NCBI GenBank assembly: GCA_910579165.1 | Contig: CAJTTF010000001.1 | Coordinates: 186,001 to 250,000 of the forward strand | Source: an uncultured Atopobiaceae bacterium | GTDB lineage: Bacteria; Actinomycetota; Coriobacteriia; Coriobacteriales; Atopobiaceae | DNA length: 64,000 bases | Direction of reading: 5' to 3' | Part shown: in pieces, positions 42,141 to 51,937 of the stretch | Layout of the letters: each line of letters begins with the position of its first letter | Numbering within the stretch: the first letter of the stretch is position 1 | Made by a program: the position numbers and the translations under genes | Notes under the pieces: generated by a model | Told to the model about the DNA's origin: nothing | Database searches by the model: none | Seen by the model: the letters and a program-made list of their open reading frames with translations, nothing else

Positions 42141-44933
42141 ATGAACGATAATACCCAAGCAACTTTTCACAAAGCAATAAACAGTACCTCTCAAACGAGT
42201 GAGCCTCTTCGTGCCTCTTTTGACAAGACATCTCAAGAAGTACTTCATGCATTAGGAGTGAATCAGAAAACAGGCCTGGATGAAGAGGAGGTTCAGCAAC
42301 GACTCGCATCTTATGGCCCTAATGAACTCCAAAAACCAAAAAGAGCATCGCTCGTTGCACGGGTCTTCAAGCAACTGGCGGATCCTATGATCATCCTACT
42401 CATCGTAGCAGCCGTTATTTCTGGAGTAACGGGTTATCTCCAGGGCGAGGGAGACATTGCAGACGTAATCATCATCCTCTTTGTTGTTCTTATTAATACC
42501 GTGTTGGGAGTTGCTCAAGAAGCAAAGGCCGAGCAAGCCCTCGATGCTCTTCAAAAAATGGCTGCCCCCACGTCGCGCGTCGTAAGGAACGGCCTCCCAC
42601 AAGAAGTTCCTACAGCAGATCTCGTGCCTGGCGATATTGTCCTTCTTGAAGCTGGAGACGCCATTCCCGCGGATTGTCGAATTCTTGAAGCTGCTTCGTT
42701 AAAGGTTGAAGAGTCGGCTCTCACGGGTGAATCGGTTCCTGTTGAAAAGCAAATAGAGCGGCTTGAAATTGAGAGTGAAGGACAGGACGCAAGTATCCCG
42801 CTAGGGGATCGAACCAACATGGTCTACATGGGCTCAACAGTTGTTTATGGGCGCGGTCGCGTAGTTGTTGTGGCAACAGGCATGGATACCCAGATGGGCA
42901 AGATAGCAATGTCCATTTCTACAGCAAAAGAGGAGAAGACTCCCCTTCAGATCAAGCTCGCGGAGCTTTCTAAGATTCTTACGATAGGGGTCGTCGTTAT
43001 CTGTGCTCTCATTTTCGCTATAGGCTTCTTCAAACACGGCAGTGCGTTTATCGCTCATCCTGAGTTATTGCTCGATACCTTTATGGTTGCAGTTTCCCTT
43101 GCTGTTGCCGCAATCCCCGAAGGGCTTGTTGCCGTTGTCACGATTGTTCTCTCATTAGGTGTAACGCGTATGAGCAAACGCGCAGCCATCGTACGGAAAC
43201 TGACTGCCGTAGAAACACTGGGTTGTACACAAGTCATTTGTTCTGATAAAACCGGCACCCTCACGCAAAACCAGATGACTGTCACCAAGCATGTTGGATC
43301 TAACGAAATGGAACTTGTTCGCGCTATGGTACTTGCAAGTGATGCGCAGTGGGTACGCGGATCAGAGGGAGAGGCGACACCAACAGACGGGACCAAAGAA
43401 GCGCATGCAGAAGGAGAGCCCACAGAAGCTGCTCTTATCGCAGACGCTGCGTCGAGAGGTCTTTACAAGGATGCCCTTGATGAAGAGTTTATTCGTGTTG
43501 GCGAGGCACCGTTTGACTCTAATCGGAAAATGATGAGCGTCATTGTTCGCGATTCAGACGGAAGTTACACGCAGTACACCAAAGGCGCTCCAGATGAGGT
43601 TCTAAAACATTGCGCAAGTTACCTTGATGGCGAGGACGTAAGACCGCTCACGGACGAGGTGCGCGATGCCATACTTCTAGAAAATCAGGGTATGGCTGAT
43701 GATGCTCTTCGAGTCCTTTGTGCAGCAAAGCGTACGTGGAAGGAAATACCGCGGAATTTCTCGGCAGACAATGCAGAACAAGATCTCATTTACATTGGCC
43801 TCTGCGGGATGATTGATCCAGTGCGTAAAGAAGTGGCGCCTTCTATTGAGCAGGCACGCGCGGCGGGCATAAGGGTCGTTATGATCACCGGCGATCATAT
43901 TGATACCGCTGTTGCCATTGGAAAAGAGCTCGGTATTATCGATTCAAAGAAGCAAGCTATAACAGGAGCAGAACTCGATAAGCTTTCCGATGAAGAGCTT
44001 GCTGCTCGTATAAGAGACTACGGGGTGTATGCACGCGTGCAGCCAGAGCATAAAGTACGCATTGTTGAGGCATGGAAAAAGCAAAACCAAATTGTTGCTA
44101 TGACTGGAGATGGCGTAAATGACGCACCTTCAATTAAGCGCGCTGATATTGGCATTGGTATGGGTATCACGGGAACTGACGTAACCAAAAACGTTGCTGA
44201 CATCGTTCTTGCCGATGATAACTTTGCCACCATTGTAACGGCCGTTGAGGAAGGTAGGCGGATCTACGACAACATCCGCAAAGCTATCCAATTTCTCTTG
44301 TCTTCCAACATCGCAGAAGTTATTGTGGTTTTTGTTGCCACGATTATTGGTTTCATCATCTTGCAGCCCGTGCATCTTCTCTGGATTAACCTTATTACCG
44401 ACTGCTTCCCGGCGCTTGCATTAGGGATGGAGCGAGCTGAACCAGCTATCATGCGTCGTCGTCCCCGAGACGCATCAGATGGAGTCTTTGCTAACGGCAT
44501 GGGCATAGATGTGATTTTCCAGGGCGTGGTTATCGCACTCATCACACTCTTTAGTTATTTCGTTGGAATCTATGTTGAGTTCCATACTCTGGATCTTAGT
44601 TTTGTAATAGCGCATCCGGATGCAGGGATAGAAGGAATCACGATGGCATTTTTGACGCTTTCTATGGTGGAGATGTTTCACTCTTTTAATATGCGTTCTA
44701 GACGCCAATCCATCTTCACGCTCAAGAAACAAAACTGGTGGCTTTGGGGCGCCTTTGTTCTCTCATTGATACTTACAACGGTTGTAATTGAAGTGCCCCC
44801 AGTTGCGCATCTCTTTGGCTTTGCGGAATTGTCCCTCAATAATTACTTGTTCGCGCTGCTTCTTGCCTTCCTCATCATTCCCATTATGGAAGTGTATAAG
44901 GCCGCTTGGCGCGCTGCCGAGAAGAGAAAATAG
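42141..44933 (+). CDS. P-type cation ATPase, calcium type (P2)
   Basis: 930 aa; ATG 42141 preferred over 42123 because GTAGGT sits seven bases before it. N-terminal cation-ATPase domain, TGES actuator loop (LTGESVPVEKQ), ion-binding helix AIPEGLVAVVTI, phosphorylation site CSDKTGTLTQNQ, and hinge TGDGVNDAPSIKRADIGIGMG. PEGL(V) at the M4 site and the C-terminal helix set fit Ca2+ pumps of the SERCA/PMCA group found in bacteria. It should export Ca2+ or Mn2+; the substrate is inferred. Confidence 0.9.
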   Translation: MNDNTQATFHKAINSTSQTSEPLRASFDKTSQEVLHALGVNQKTGLDEEEVQQRLASYGPNELQKPKRASLVARVFKQLADPMIILLIVAAVISGVTGYLQGEGDIADVIIILFVVLINTVLGVAQEAKAEQALDALQKMAAPTSRVVRNGLPQEVPTADLVPGDIVLLEAGDAIPADCRILEAASLKVEESALTGESVPVEKQIERLEIESEGQDASIPLGDRTNMVYMGSTVVYGRGRVVVVATGMDTQMGKIAMSISTAKEEKTPLQIKLAELSKILTIGVVVICALIFAIGFFKHGSAFIAHPELLLDTFMVAVSLAVAAIPEGLVAVVTIVLSLGVTRMSKRAAIVRKLTAVETLGCTQVICSDKTGTLTQNQMTVTKHVGSNEMELVRAMVLASDAQWVRGSEGEATPTDGTKEAHAEGEPTEAALIADAASRGLYKDALDEEFIRVGEAPFDSNRKMMSVIVRDSDGSYTQYTKGAPDEVLKHCASYLDGEDVRPLTDEVRDAILLENQGMADDALRVLCAAKRTWKEIPRNFSADNAEQDLIYIGLCGMIDPVRKEVAPSIEQARAAGIRVVMITGDHIDTAVAIGKELGIIDSKKQAITGAELDKLSDEELAARIRDYGVYARVQPEHKVRIVEAWKKQNQIVAMTGDGVNDAPSIKRADIGIGMGITGTDVTKNVADIVLADDNFATIVTAVEEGRRIYDNIRKAIQFLLSSNIAEVIVVFVATIIGFIILQPVHLLWINLITDCFPALALGMERAEPAIMRRRPRDASDGVFANGMGIDVIFQGVVIALITLFSYFVGIYVEFHTLDLSFVIAHPDAGIEGITMAFLTLSMVEMFHSFNMRSRRQSIFTLKKQNWWLWGAFVLSLILTTVVIEVPPVAHLFGFAELSLNNYLFALLLAFLIIPIMEVYKAAWRAAEKRK

Positions 44934-44950
44934 AGCCTCGTGTAAATACG

Positions 44951-46072
44951 TTAGCTAGATGAAGAGTCCTCGCCTGGATTTGCGTAGGCGGAGTCTCCGC
45001 CCGCAACATCTAAGGTGAAATCCTCACTCGCATCTTTGTAAGGAGATAGTCCTGCGTCTACACGTTGCATCATTGCATGCCAGGCCTTCTCGTCAACAAT
45101 GTCATACCAACCGCCATTGATATATTTTGAGGTGGTGGGCTCCAACCCAGAATAAAGATCCTGAGAGGGATCGAATCCCTGATATGCACGGGCAAGGGCG
45201 ATGATTTCCTGGAGCGTTAAATCAGTGGTGACAGAATCGGCGAGCGTTGTCATGGATCCTGCAATAGCCATAGGGTTTGAAGCAAGCACTTTCTTTACGA
45301 TTGCACCAATAATCATACGCTGGTTGGCAGCGCGATAGTAATCGCCCCCACCGTAATCCTCATAGGCATGCCGCGCGCGGCAGAGCGCAAGCGCCGTCGT
45401 TCCATCAAGCGTCTGCTCCCCGGCTTTAATATCCAGATCCGCATAAGAGTCGTGAAGATCAACTTTAATATTGACATCTATGCCGCCAATACCATCAACG
45501 ACGGAAATAAACTCATCAAAGTTAATCTCGGCGTAGTGAGAAATGGGCACATCGGCAAGCTCACTCACCTCTTGTACAGCCAGAGCAGGTCCGCCTAAAG
45601 AGTAGGCAGCATTAATTTTCTGTTCTCCATATTCTCCCATGTCCACAAGTGTGTCGCGCTCAATAGAGATGAGAGTGACCTTTTTAGCGGGAGGATCGAG
45701 GCGCGCCAAAATCATGGAATCGGTGCGGTACGCTGAATCAGAGGTGCCAAAGTCGGCTGACTGTTCGCGCTCAGAGGATTTATCGGTACCCAAAAGAAGC
45801 ATATAAAAAGGTTGGTTGATAGACGAATCACTGAGCACGCCAAAAAGATTGGCATCGAGTCCTTGTCCTAGTAAGCCTTGAATACCTATGAGAAAAACGC
45901 CCAAGCCAACAACGCCAGCGGCAAGGGCAACGCCAATTCCTGTGAGCGTTCGCTTTAGAATGGTATGACGGGTACGCGTCCTTCTTTTCTTTGCATAGCG
46001 TGCCTGGCCCTTTGCTCTCGTCATGGTAGAAGAGCCTGTAAGGTGACGACCTTGTTTAACCTTTGATGCCAT
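44951..46072 (-). CDS. LytR-CpsA-Psr family cell-wall polymer ligase (second copy)
   Basis: 373 aa. Basic cytosolic tail, one membrane helix (IGVALAAGVVGLGVFLIGI), and the LCP domain: FYMLLLGTDKSSEREQSADF, SAYRTDSMILARLDP, LISIERDTLVDMG and CRARHAYEDYGGGDYYRAAN. It parallels the 17896-19176 protein motif by motif, so the two are paralogues; the tail here is shorter and acidic at the C-terminus. It is convergent with the ATPase gene and transcribed away from the patatin gene. Confidence 0.93.
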   Translation of the reverse strand: MASKVKQGRHLTGSSTMTRAKGQARYAKKRRTRTRHTILKRTLTGIGVALAAGVVGLGVFLIGIQGLLGQGLDANLFGVLSDSSINQPFYMLLLGTDKSSEREQSADFGTSDSAYRTDSMILARLDPPAKKVTLISIERDTLVDMGEYGEQKINAAYSLGGPALAVQEVSELADVPISHYAEINFDEFISVVDGIGGIDVNIKVDLHDSYADLDIKAGEQTLDGTTALALCRARHAYEDYGGGDYYRAANQRMIIGAIVKKVLASNPMAIAGSMTTLADSVTTDLTLQEIIALARAYQGFDPSQDLYSGLEPTTSKYINGGWYDIVDEKAWHAMMQRVDAGLSPYKDASEDFTLDVAGGDSAYANPGEDSSSS

Positions 46073-46487
46073 TGCTTTTGTGACCTTTCAAACGGATGTG
46101 CTTGCTCAAACGACTTTGCGCTGTAAACGTTCGCGCATTCTGTAGCGCTGAAATAACGTAGCAACATGTATGCGCAAGCTGACAGTGCGTATTTTTGAGC
46201 TCTCATTTTATACGATTGTTGTTATAAAGAGAAAACCTCCCCCTATATCTGCAGTGATAAAGTAGAAAAAAACAACTTGTAGCAGGGTTTCGCAGGTGAT
46301 CTTCTTCTCTGCTCTATATACGGTATTATTGTCTTCATTGGTTACCGAGCAATCTCATGCGGTTGTAGGACGCCTAATCAGTGAAAACAAATGAGCTTAT
46401 CGAGCGGCGATTGCAGCGTTGAGATTACTGGTTTACAAAGTTGAGATTGCAGAGTTGAGAGTACTGGCGTATTAGAAGGTACAAGAC
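46073..46487. other. 415-base divergent intergenic region, LCP and patatin genes
   Basis: No gene is seen. It contains AT-rich promoter-like stretches around 46205-46235 (TTTATACGATTGTTGTTATAAAG) and 46315-46335 (CTATATACGGTATTAT), without a confident -35/-10 pair, and a direct repeat at 46409-46467 described separately. Confidence 0.5.
46409..46467. repeat. 23-bp direct repeat upstream of the patatin gene
   Basis: GATTGCAG-GTTGAGA-TACTGG occurs at 46409-46431 and 46445-46467, with 21 of 23 positions identical and 36-base spacing. The second copy ends 20 bases before the patatin start codon. It may be a regulator site or another local duplication. Confidence 0.75.
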
Positions 46488-47363
46488 ATGAGTCCAAAAG
46501 ATGTAAGGAAAAAACAAAAGGTTGCTCTCGTGTTGGAGGGTGGTGGCATGCGAGGCATGTTCACAGCTGGTGTTTTAGACGTGCTTTTGGAGCATGGAAT
46601 TTGCGACTTTTCTCACGTTTATGGGGTGTCAGCCGGAGCAATCAATGGAGCCAATTACATGGCGGGAGCTGCCGGAAGATTCTGTCGCGACGTATTAGCG
46701 TTTAGAGACAGACCGGAATTCTTCAGCTTGTTTTCCTATGTGAAGACGGGCAATGTGATGGGCAAGGAGTTCCTTTTTGATGACGTAAGCAACGATATAG
46801 ATCCCTTCCCATACAAAAGTTTCAACAAGAACCGTGTCCCCTTCACTGTTGTAGCAACTGATGTTACGTTTGGAACCCCCGTCTACCTTGACGTTAAATC
46901 ACTTCCGAGAGATTTTGATGCCATCATTGCAAGTGCAAGCTTGCCGCATTTATCGGAGGTAAACACCATAGACGGAAAGCGATTATTGGATGGAGGCACT
47001 GCAGATTCTATTCCGGTGGAAAGGGCGATAGCCGATGGAGCCGAGAAGCTCGTCGTTGTCTTAACGCAGGATAGAAACTATACGAGGCCTCCACAAGACC
47101 CCGTTACCCACCTTATCCAGGAGCGCTATCGTTCCTATCCTTATTATCTTGAAACGCTCAGAAAGAGGCCGGAGCGCTATAACGCCCAACGGCAACACGT
47201 CTTTGAACTCGAGGCAAAAGGACAGGCTGTTGTTCTTGCGCCCGCAAAGCCTGTAGAACTTGCAACGCTCGAGCAAGATGGAGAACACCTCCTGCGCCTT
47301 TACATTGATGGCACTCGCCAAGCGCACGCAGCGCTTGATCAAATCAGCGCGCTTTTGGTCTAG
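46488..47363 (+). CDS. Patatin-like phospholipase (RssA/YjjU type)
   Basis: 291 aa, AGAAGGTACAAGAC before ATG. Oxyanion-hole motif GGGMRGMF, nucleophile serine in GVSAGAINGAN, catalytic Asp in LLDGGTADSIP. The 180-residue hydrolase core is followed by an 80-residue helical tail as in bacterial YjjU relatives. It hydrolyses acyl esters of lipids in the cytosol or at the membrane. Substrate unknown. Confidence 0.87.
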   Translation: MSPKDVRKKQKVALVLEGGGMRGMFTAGVLDVLLEHGICDFSHVYGVSAGAINGANYMAGAAGRFCRDVLAFRDRPEFFSLFSYVKTGNVMGKEFLFDDVSNDIDPFPYKSFNKNRVPFTVVATDVTFGTPVYLDVKSLPRDFDAIIASASLPHLSEVNTIDGKRLLDGGTADSIPVERAIADGAEKLVVVLTQDRNYTRPPQDPVTHLIQERYRSYPYYLETLRKRPERYNAQRQHVFELEAKGQAVVLAPAKPVELATLEQDGEHLLRLYIDGTRQAHAALDQISALLV

Positions 47364-47398
47364 TCGCTATCTCGCTGGAGTTGTCAGGAAGAATAAGG

Positions 47399-47443
47399 GC
47401 AAAGCGGGGAATTGAAGTAAAGCGCGGAATTCCGGTAAGGCGC
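47399..47443. repeat. 18-bp tandem repeat downstream of the patatin gene
   Basis: Units GCAAAGCGGGGAATTGAA (47399) and GTAAAGCGCGGAATTCCG (47417), then a partial copy GTAAGGCGC (47435). The array starts just after the patatin stop at 47363. It resembles the gene-end arrays elsewhere, with only 2.5 units. Confidence 0.7.
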
Positions 47444-47620
47444 AAAAATCAACGGCTTGCGCGCCGCCTTGAAGCTCATCCTCCTGCTTTGCTCCGTTTT
47501 TCTTTCAACAGGAAAGCAGAATTGCCGGACGGAGAGGACACAAAGTAGTGTAGAATCGTTCCTGCTTCTTTTGCAGAGCCCCGTAAACTCACAAAAGATG
47601 TTAGAAAGAAGGAGCCAACC

Positions 47621-48058
47621 ATGAAATCGACTCATTATGCCAAGCCCGGCGAAGTCGCTCGTAAATGGGTGCTTATCGACGCCGATGGCGCGGTACTTGG
47701 TCGTTTAGCAACGCAGGTTGCAGACATTTTGCGCGGCAAGAAAAAGCCGCAATTCACGCCCAACACCGATACGGGCGATTTTGTTGTGATTATCAACGCC
47801 GATAAGGTCCAGCTTACCGGCAATAAAGCACAGCAAAAGGAATACTGGCGCTACTCCGGTTACCTGGGTGGTCTCAAGACAGAGAGCTTCCAAGAGGCGA
47901 TGGCAAAGCATCCCGAGCGCGTTATTGAGCACGCAGTCAAGGGCATGCTTCCTAAGACAACCTTAGGACGTCAGCAATTCTCAAAACTTAAGGTATACGC
48001 TGGATCAGAGCATCCTCATGCTGCTCAAAATCCCGAGAAAATCACTCTGGAGGCATAA
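47621..48058 (+). CDS. rplM: 50S ribosomal protein L13
   Basis: 145 aa, GAAAGAAGGAGCCAACC before ATG. KWVLIDADGAVLGRLATQVA, LRGKKKPQFTPNTDTGDFV and the final basic segment MLPKTTLGRQQFSKLKVYAG are typical of L13, an early-assembly large-subunit protein. It is followed immediately by rpsI, the normal L13-S9 operon. Confidence 0.97.
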   Translation: MKSTHYAKPGEVARKWVLIDADGAVLGRLATQVADILRGKKKPQFTPNTDTGDFVVIINADKVQLTGNKAQQKEYWRYSGYLGGLKTESFQEAMAKHPERVIEHAVKGMLPKTTLGRQQFSKLKVYAGSEHPHAAQNPEKITLEA

Positions 48059-48472
48059 ATGGCAACAAAAACTAATAAAAAAGCTGCCGAGACGCTCTAT
48101 ATGGGTACAGGAAGGCGTAAAGAAGCTGTTGCTCGCGTGCGCCTTGCCCCTGGCAAAGGTGCTTTTACCGTAAACGGCAAAGACGCCGTTGCCTATTTTG
48201 GTCGCCAGCAGCTTGTTGATTCAGCCCTTGCACCTTTTAAAGTTACCGATACTCAAAACCAATACGATATCAACGTAACCTGTCATGGTGGCGGCATTTC
48301 CGGTCAAGCCGGTGCTGTGCGCCTGGGTATTGCTCGCGCCCTTCTTGGTGCCGGGGAATACCGTCATGATCTTAAACATGCAGGATTCCTAACGCGTGAT
48401 GCTCGTGCCGTTGAGCGTAAGAAATACGGTCTCAAGAAGGCTCGTAAGCGCCCGCAATTCTCGAAGCGTTAA
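48059..48472 (+). CDS. rpsI: 30S ribosomal protein S9
   Basis: 137 aa, ATG directly after the rplM stop. GTGRRKEAVARVRLAPGKGAFTVNG (in parts), GGGISGQAGAVRLGIARALL and the terminal LTRDARAVERKKYGLKKARKRPQFSKR are the S9 signatures; the C-terminal Lys-Arg reaches the P-site tRNA. A strong terminator follows. Confidence 0.97.
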   Translation: MATKTNKKAAETLYMGTGRRKEAVARVRLAPGKGAFTVNGKDAVAYFGRQQLVDSALAPFKVTDTQNQYDINVTCHGGGISGQAGAVRLGIARALLGAGEYRHDLKHAGFLTRDARAVERKKYGLKKARKRPQFSKR

Positions 48473-48511
48473 ACAACGTTATCGTTTAAACAGCGCGTTC
48501 AAATGCATTCC

Positions 48512-48541
48512 AAAAGTCCCTGCCTAGGCGGGGACTTTTGC
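48512..48541 (+). terminator. Intrinsic terminator of rplM-rpsI
   Basis: AAAAGTCCC pairs with GGGGACTTTT around TGCCTAGGC, giving a GC-rich stem with A and T flanks, so it can work in both directions. It lies 40 bases after the rpsI stop. It is the clearest intrinsic terminator in the window. Confidence 0.88.
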
Positions 48542-48743
48542 ATTGAACCGCTACTCTTGCTTTGTGTTTGGACTCTTGCATTTCTTTTACTTTCTCTCGT
48601 CAGGTGTCCCGCGCTGTGAGAAAATAACCAGCATAGTTAGCTAACAAGCAAATGAGCTCGTGAACAAAAGAATCAATGCAACGAGCAAACAGAAGAACCA
48701 ATAAAACGGAAACATAAACCCGCTACTATCTTTGGAGCGATGT

Positions 48744-50081
48744 ATGAAATACTTTGGAACTGACGGATTTAGAGGGAGCGCAAACGAAACGCTCACCGTG
48801 GATCATGCTTTCAAAATTGGCCGCTACCTTGGATGGCATTATGGGGCCGAGCAAAACAAGAAGGCCCGCATAGTGATAGGCAAGGATACGCGCCGTTCTT
48901 CTTACATGTTTGAGGCAGCACTTGTCGCAGGACTTGTCGCAAGTGGTGCCGATACGTACATGCTTCACGTTATTCCAACGCCCGGTGTTTGTTATGAAGT
49001 GGTGGATGGACAGTTTGATTGCGGCATAATGATTACCGCCTCGCACAATCCCTTCTGGGACAACGGTATTAAGATCGTTAATTCAGAGGGCTTTAAAATG
49101 GATGAAGATGTTCTTCAAAAAGTTGAGGACTACATCGACGGAGCCTTTGACATTCCCTTGGCAACCGGCAAAGACATTGGTCGCACCATTGACTACATGC
49201 AAGGGCGCAATCGCTACATCGCTCATCTAGTTGCAAGTGCAAACTTTAGTCTGCAGGGTGTTAAGGTGGGTCTTGATTGTGCAAATGGAGCTGCCAGTTC
49301 AGTCGCAAAGCCTGTTTTTGATGCGCTTGGCGCTGACGTGCGCATCATTAATAACGCGCCAGATGGCCTCAACATCAACGTTGATTGCGGATCAACCCAC
49401 ATTGAAAACCTGCAACGCCTCGTAGTTGAACAAAAACTTGATGTGGGTTTTGCTTACGATGGCGACGCCGACCGCTGCCTGGCAGTTGATGAAAAAGGAA
49501 ACCTCATTGATGGTGACCTCATTCTCTATATATGTGGCCGTTATCTCAATAAACAAGGCCGCCTGACGTCAGCCACAATTGTTCCAACTATCATGAGCAA
49601 CCTTGGTCTTCTTAAAGCACTTGAAGTTGCAAAGATTAAATACATCACCACGGGTGTGGGCGATAAAGAGGTCTACGCCAAAATGCGCGAACAATCGCTC
49701 TCTCTTGGCGGTGAGCAGTCCGGTCACATCATTTTTGGTGATATAGAAAAGACGGGCGATGGCATCATGACGAGTCTCCGCATTATGGAGGCTATCCGCG
49801 AGGAGAAAGAGTCTCTCTCAGAGCTTGCTCGCCCCGTGACGCTTTTCCCTCAATCCCTTATTAACGTTACTGTTTCAAAGAAGGATGAAACTCTCGCTGC
49901 TCCTTCTGTTGCAGCAGCCATTGCTGCGGCAGAGCGCGAACTGGGCGACAATGGACGTCTGCTTGTCCGCGCAAGTGGAACTGAACCCCTCGTGCGCGTC
50001 ATGGTAGAGGCAGAGAATGAGGACGATGCCAAGCGCGTTGCGCAAACTGTGGCAGATGAAATCGAGAAGGTGGCTCAATAG
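48744..50081 (+). CDS. glmM: Phosphoglucosamine mutase
   Basis: 445 aa from ATG 48744 (MKYFGTDGFRGSAN, the usual GlmM start). Active-site phosphoserine loop ITASHNPFWDNGIK, metal loop DGDADRCLAVDE, sugar-binding GGEQSGHIIF and phosphate-binding RASGTEPLVRVMVE. It interconverts glucosamine-6- and -1-phosphate for UDP-GlcNAc. Translation overlaps glmS (TAGTG), so the two steps are coupled. Confidence 0.95.
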   Translation: MKYFGTDGFRGSANETLTVDHAFKIGRYLGWHYGAEQNKKARIVIGKDTRRSSYMFEAALVAGLVASGADTYMLHVIPTPGVCYEVVDGQFDCGIMITASHNPFWDNGIKIVNSEGFKMDEDVLQKVEDYIDGAFDIPLATGKDIGRTIDYMQGRNRYIAHLVASANFSLQGVKVGLDCANGAASSVAKPVFDALGADVRIINNAPDGLNINVDCGSTHIENLQRLVVEQKLDVGFAYDGDADRCLAVDEKGNLIDGDLILYICGRYLNKQGRLTSATIVPTIMSNLGLLKALEVAKIKYITTGVGDKEVYAKMREQSLSLGGEQSGHIIFGDIEKTGDGIMTSLRIMEAIREEKESLSELARPVTLFPQSLINVTVSKKDETLAAPSVAAAIAAAERELGDNGRLLVRASGTEPLVRVMVEAENEDDAKRVAQTVADEIEKVAQ

Positions 50082-51937
50082 TGTGTGGTATCGTTGGCTA
50101 TACGGGAAAGAATCAAGCCCTTCCATTTCTCTTGAATGGGCTTGCAACTTTAGAGTATCGCGGATATGACTCAGCGGGCGTGGCCCTTGTTTCTGGCGCG
50201 GGTAGCATTGAGCAGATCAAGTGTCTTGGTAGAGTAGCTGCGCTCAAAAAATTATGTGAAGAAATTACAGTGGATGCCACCTGCGGTATTGCGCATACTC
50301 GCTGGGCTACTCATGGAGAGCCTTCCAATTTTAATGCGCACCCACACAGCGACTGCTCAGGGCAGCTCTCTGTTGTTCATAATGGCATTATTGAAAACTA
50401 TCAGGAACTGAAACAAGAGCTGGAGAAGGCGGGTCATTCGTTTAAGAGTTCCACGGACACTGAAGTGATAGCACACCTCCTTGAAGAGAACCTTCAGCAC
50501 GAGGCACATGGAGACATGCTTGTTGCTCTCCAATTAGCTATAAGCCGTCTCACGGGATCATGGGCCCTTGGTGTGGTAGAGGCGAGGGAACCTCACACGC
50601 TCTATGTAGCACGTTCTGGTTCTCCTCTTGTTCTCGCGACGACAGAAGACGGAGCTTATGCTGCCTCTGATATCACGGCTTTCGCTGGCATTACCAATCA
50701 TGTTGTCAACATGGAAGACGGACAGATTGCACGCTTGTCCTACTCTAAGGATTCGGGCGCAACATGCAAAATCTTTGAATCAGATGGCACATCTGTTTCC
50801 AATCCCGATACGTTTGACATTGACTGGGATGCTAGCGCGGCGACCATGGGCGGCTATCCAGATTTCATGGCTAAAGAAATTGCTGAGCAACCGGAGGCCG
50901 TCCGGCGGCTCTTGAAAAATCGTCTTACGCCAGATGGCATTCGCTTAGATGAGCTTGATATTTCAACTGACGAAATTGCCGCTATTGATCGTATTTATAT
51001 CGTTGCCTGTGGAACGTCTTATCATGTGGGCCTGTACGCACGCACAATCATCGAATCTTGGGCACGTATACCCGTCATCGTCGCACAGGCAAGTGAGTTT
51101 AACTACGAAGAGGTACTCGTCACGCAGCACACGCTTTGCATCATCATTACACAATCCGGCGAGACGGCAGACACGCTTGCGTCGGCACGCAAAATGCATG
51201 CGGCAGGAGCGAAGGTCCTCGCCATTACTAACGTCGTTGGCTCAAGCGCTGCTCGTGAGGCAGATGCTGTTGTCTACGTCCAAGCCGGCCCTGAGGTCTC
51301 CGTTGCCTCCACCAAAGCGTATACGGCGCAGATGGTTGCTGCTGTTCTTCTCGCTCTTTTTCTCGCCGAGAAAACCGGCAATATGCGCCTCAAGGAGGTG
51401 TGCACCAAGTTTCAGGAACTAGAACGCGTGCCTCAACTTATAGAAGAGGTTCTTACGCGCGGCTGGCAAGATGAGGCGGCAACACCAGCATTTATAGAGG
51501 CAAACTCTTCCCTCTTCTTGGGTCGTGGATTTGGCGCAACCACTGCTGCAGAAGGTGCCCTCAAGCTAAAGGAAATTAGCTATCTCCATGCCGAATCCTA
51601 CCCAGCAGGTGAAATGAAACATGGTCCTATCGCGCTTATTGATCAGGGATTTCCCGTTGTTGTCGTGTGTCCCGATGACCACGTGCGCTATAAGACGATT
51701 TCAAATATCGAAGAAGTGAAAGCGCGTGGTGCTGTTGTAATCGCGCTTGCTACCGATGGTGATCAAAAGGTCGCACAAATCAGCGACTACCTTCTGCTCG
51801 TACCTGCTGCACCCGAGTACTTCTCTCCTATTGTGGGTGTCGTTCATTTGCAGATGCTTGCGCGCTTTGTGGCACTTGCCAGAGGTTGTGATATTGATAA
51901 GCCAAGAAATCTCGCAAAATCGGTCACGGTTGAATAG
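50081..51937 (+). CDS. glmS: Glutamine--fructose-6-phosphate aminotransferase
   Basis: 618 aa, GTG start overlapping the glmM stop; the N-terminal Cys of CGIVGYTG becomes the catalytic nucleophile after Met removal. Glutaminase domain with HTRWATHGEPS and HNGIIENY; two SIS isomerase domains with ACGTSYHVGLYAR and SGETADTLASAR; C-terminal DKPRNLAKSVTVE. Makes glucosamine-6-phosphate. No GlmS ribozyme can be present upstream because glmM abuts. Confidence 0.97.
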   Translation: MCGIVGYTGKNQALPFLLNGLATLEYRGYDSAGVALVSGAGSIEQIKCLGRVAALKKLCEEITVDATCGIAHTRWATHGEPSNFNAHPHSDCSGQLSVVHNGIIENYQELKQELEKAGHSFKSSTDTEVIAHLLEENLQHEAHGDMLVALQLAISRLTGSWALGVVEAREPHTLYVARSGSPLVLATTEDGAYAASDITAFAGITNHVVNMEDGQIARLSYSKDSGATCKIFESDGTSVSNPDTFDIDWDASAATMGGYPDFMAKEIAEQPEAVRRLLKNRLTPDGIRLDELDISTDEIAAIDRIYIVACGTSYHVGLYARTIIESWARIPVIVAQASEFNYEEVLVTQHTLCIIITQSGETADTLASARKMHAAGAKVLAITNVVGSSAAREADAVVYVQAGPEVSVASTKAYTAQMVAAVLLALFLAEKTGNMRLKEVCTKFQELERVPQLIEEVLTRGWQDEAATPAFIEANSSLFLGRGFGATTAAEGALKLKEISYLHAESYPAGEMKHGPIALIDQGFPVVVVCPDDHVRYKTISNIEEVKARGAVVIALATDGDQKVAQISDYLLLVPAAPEYFSPIVGVVHLQMLARFVALARGCDIDKPRNLAKSVTVE

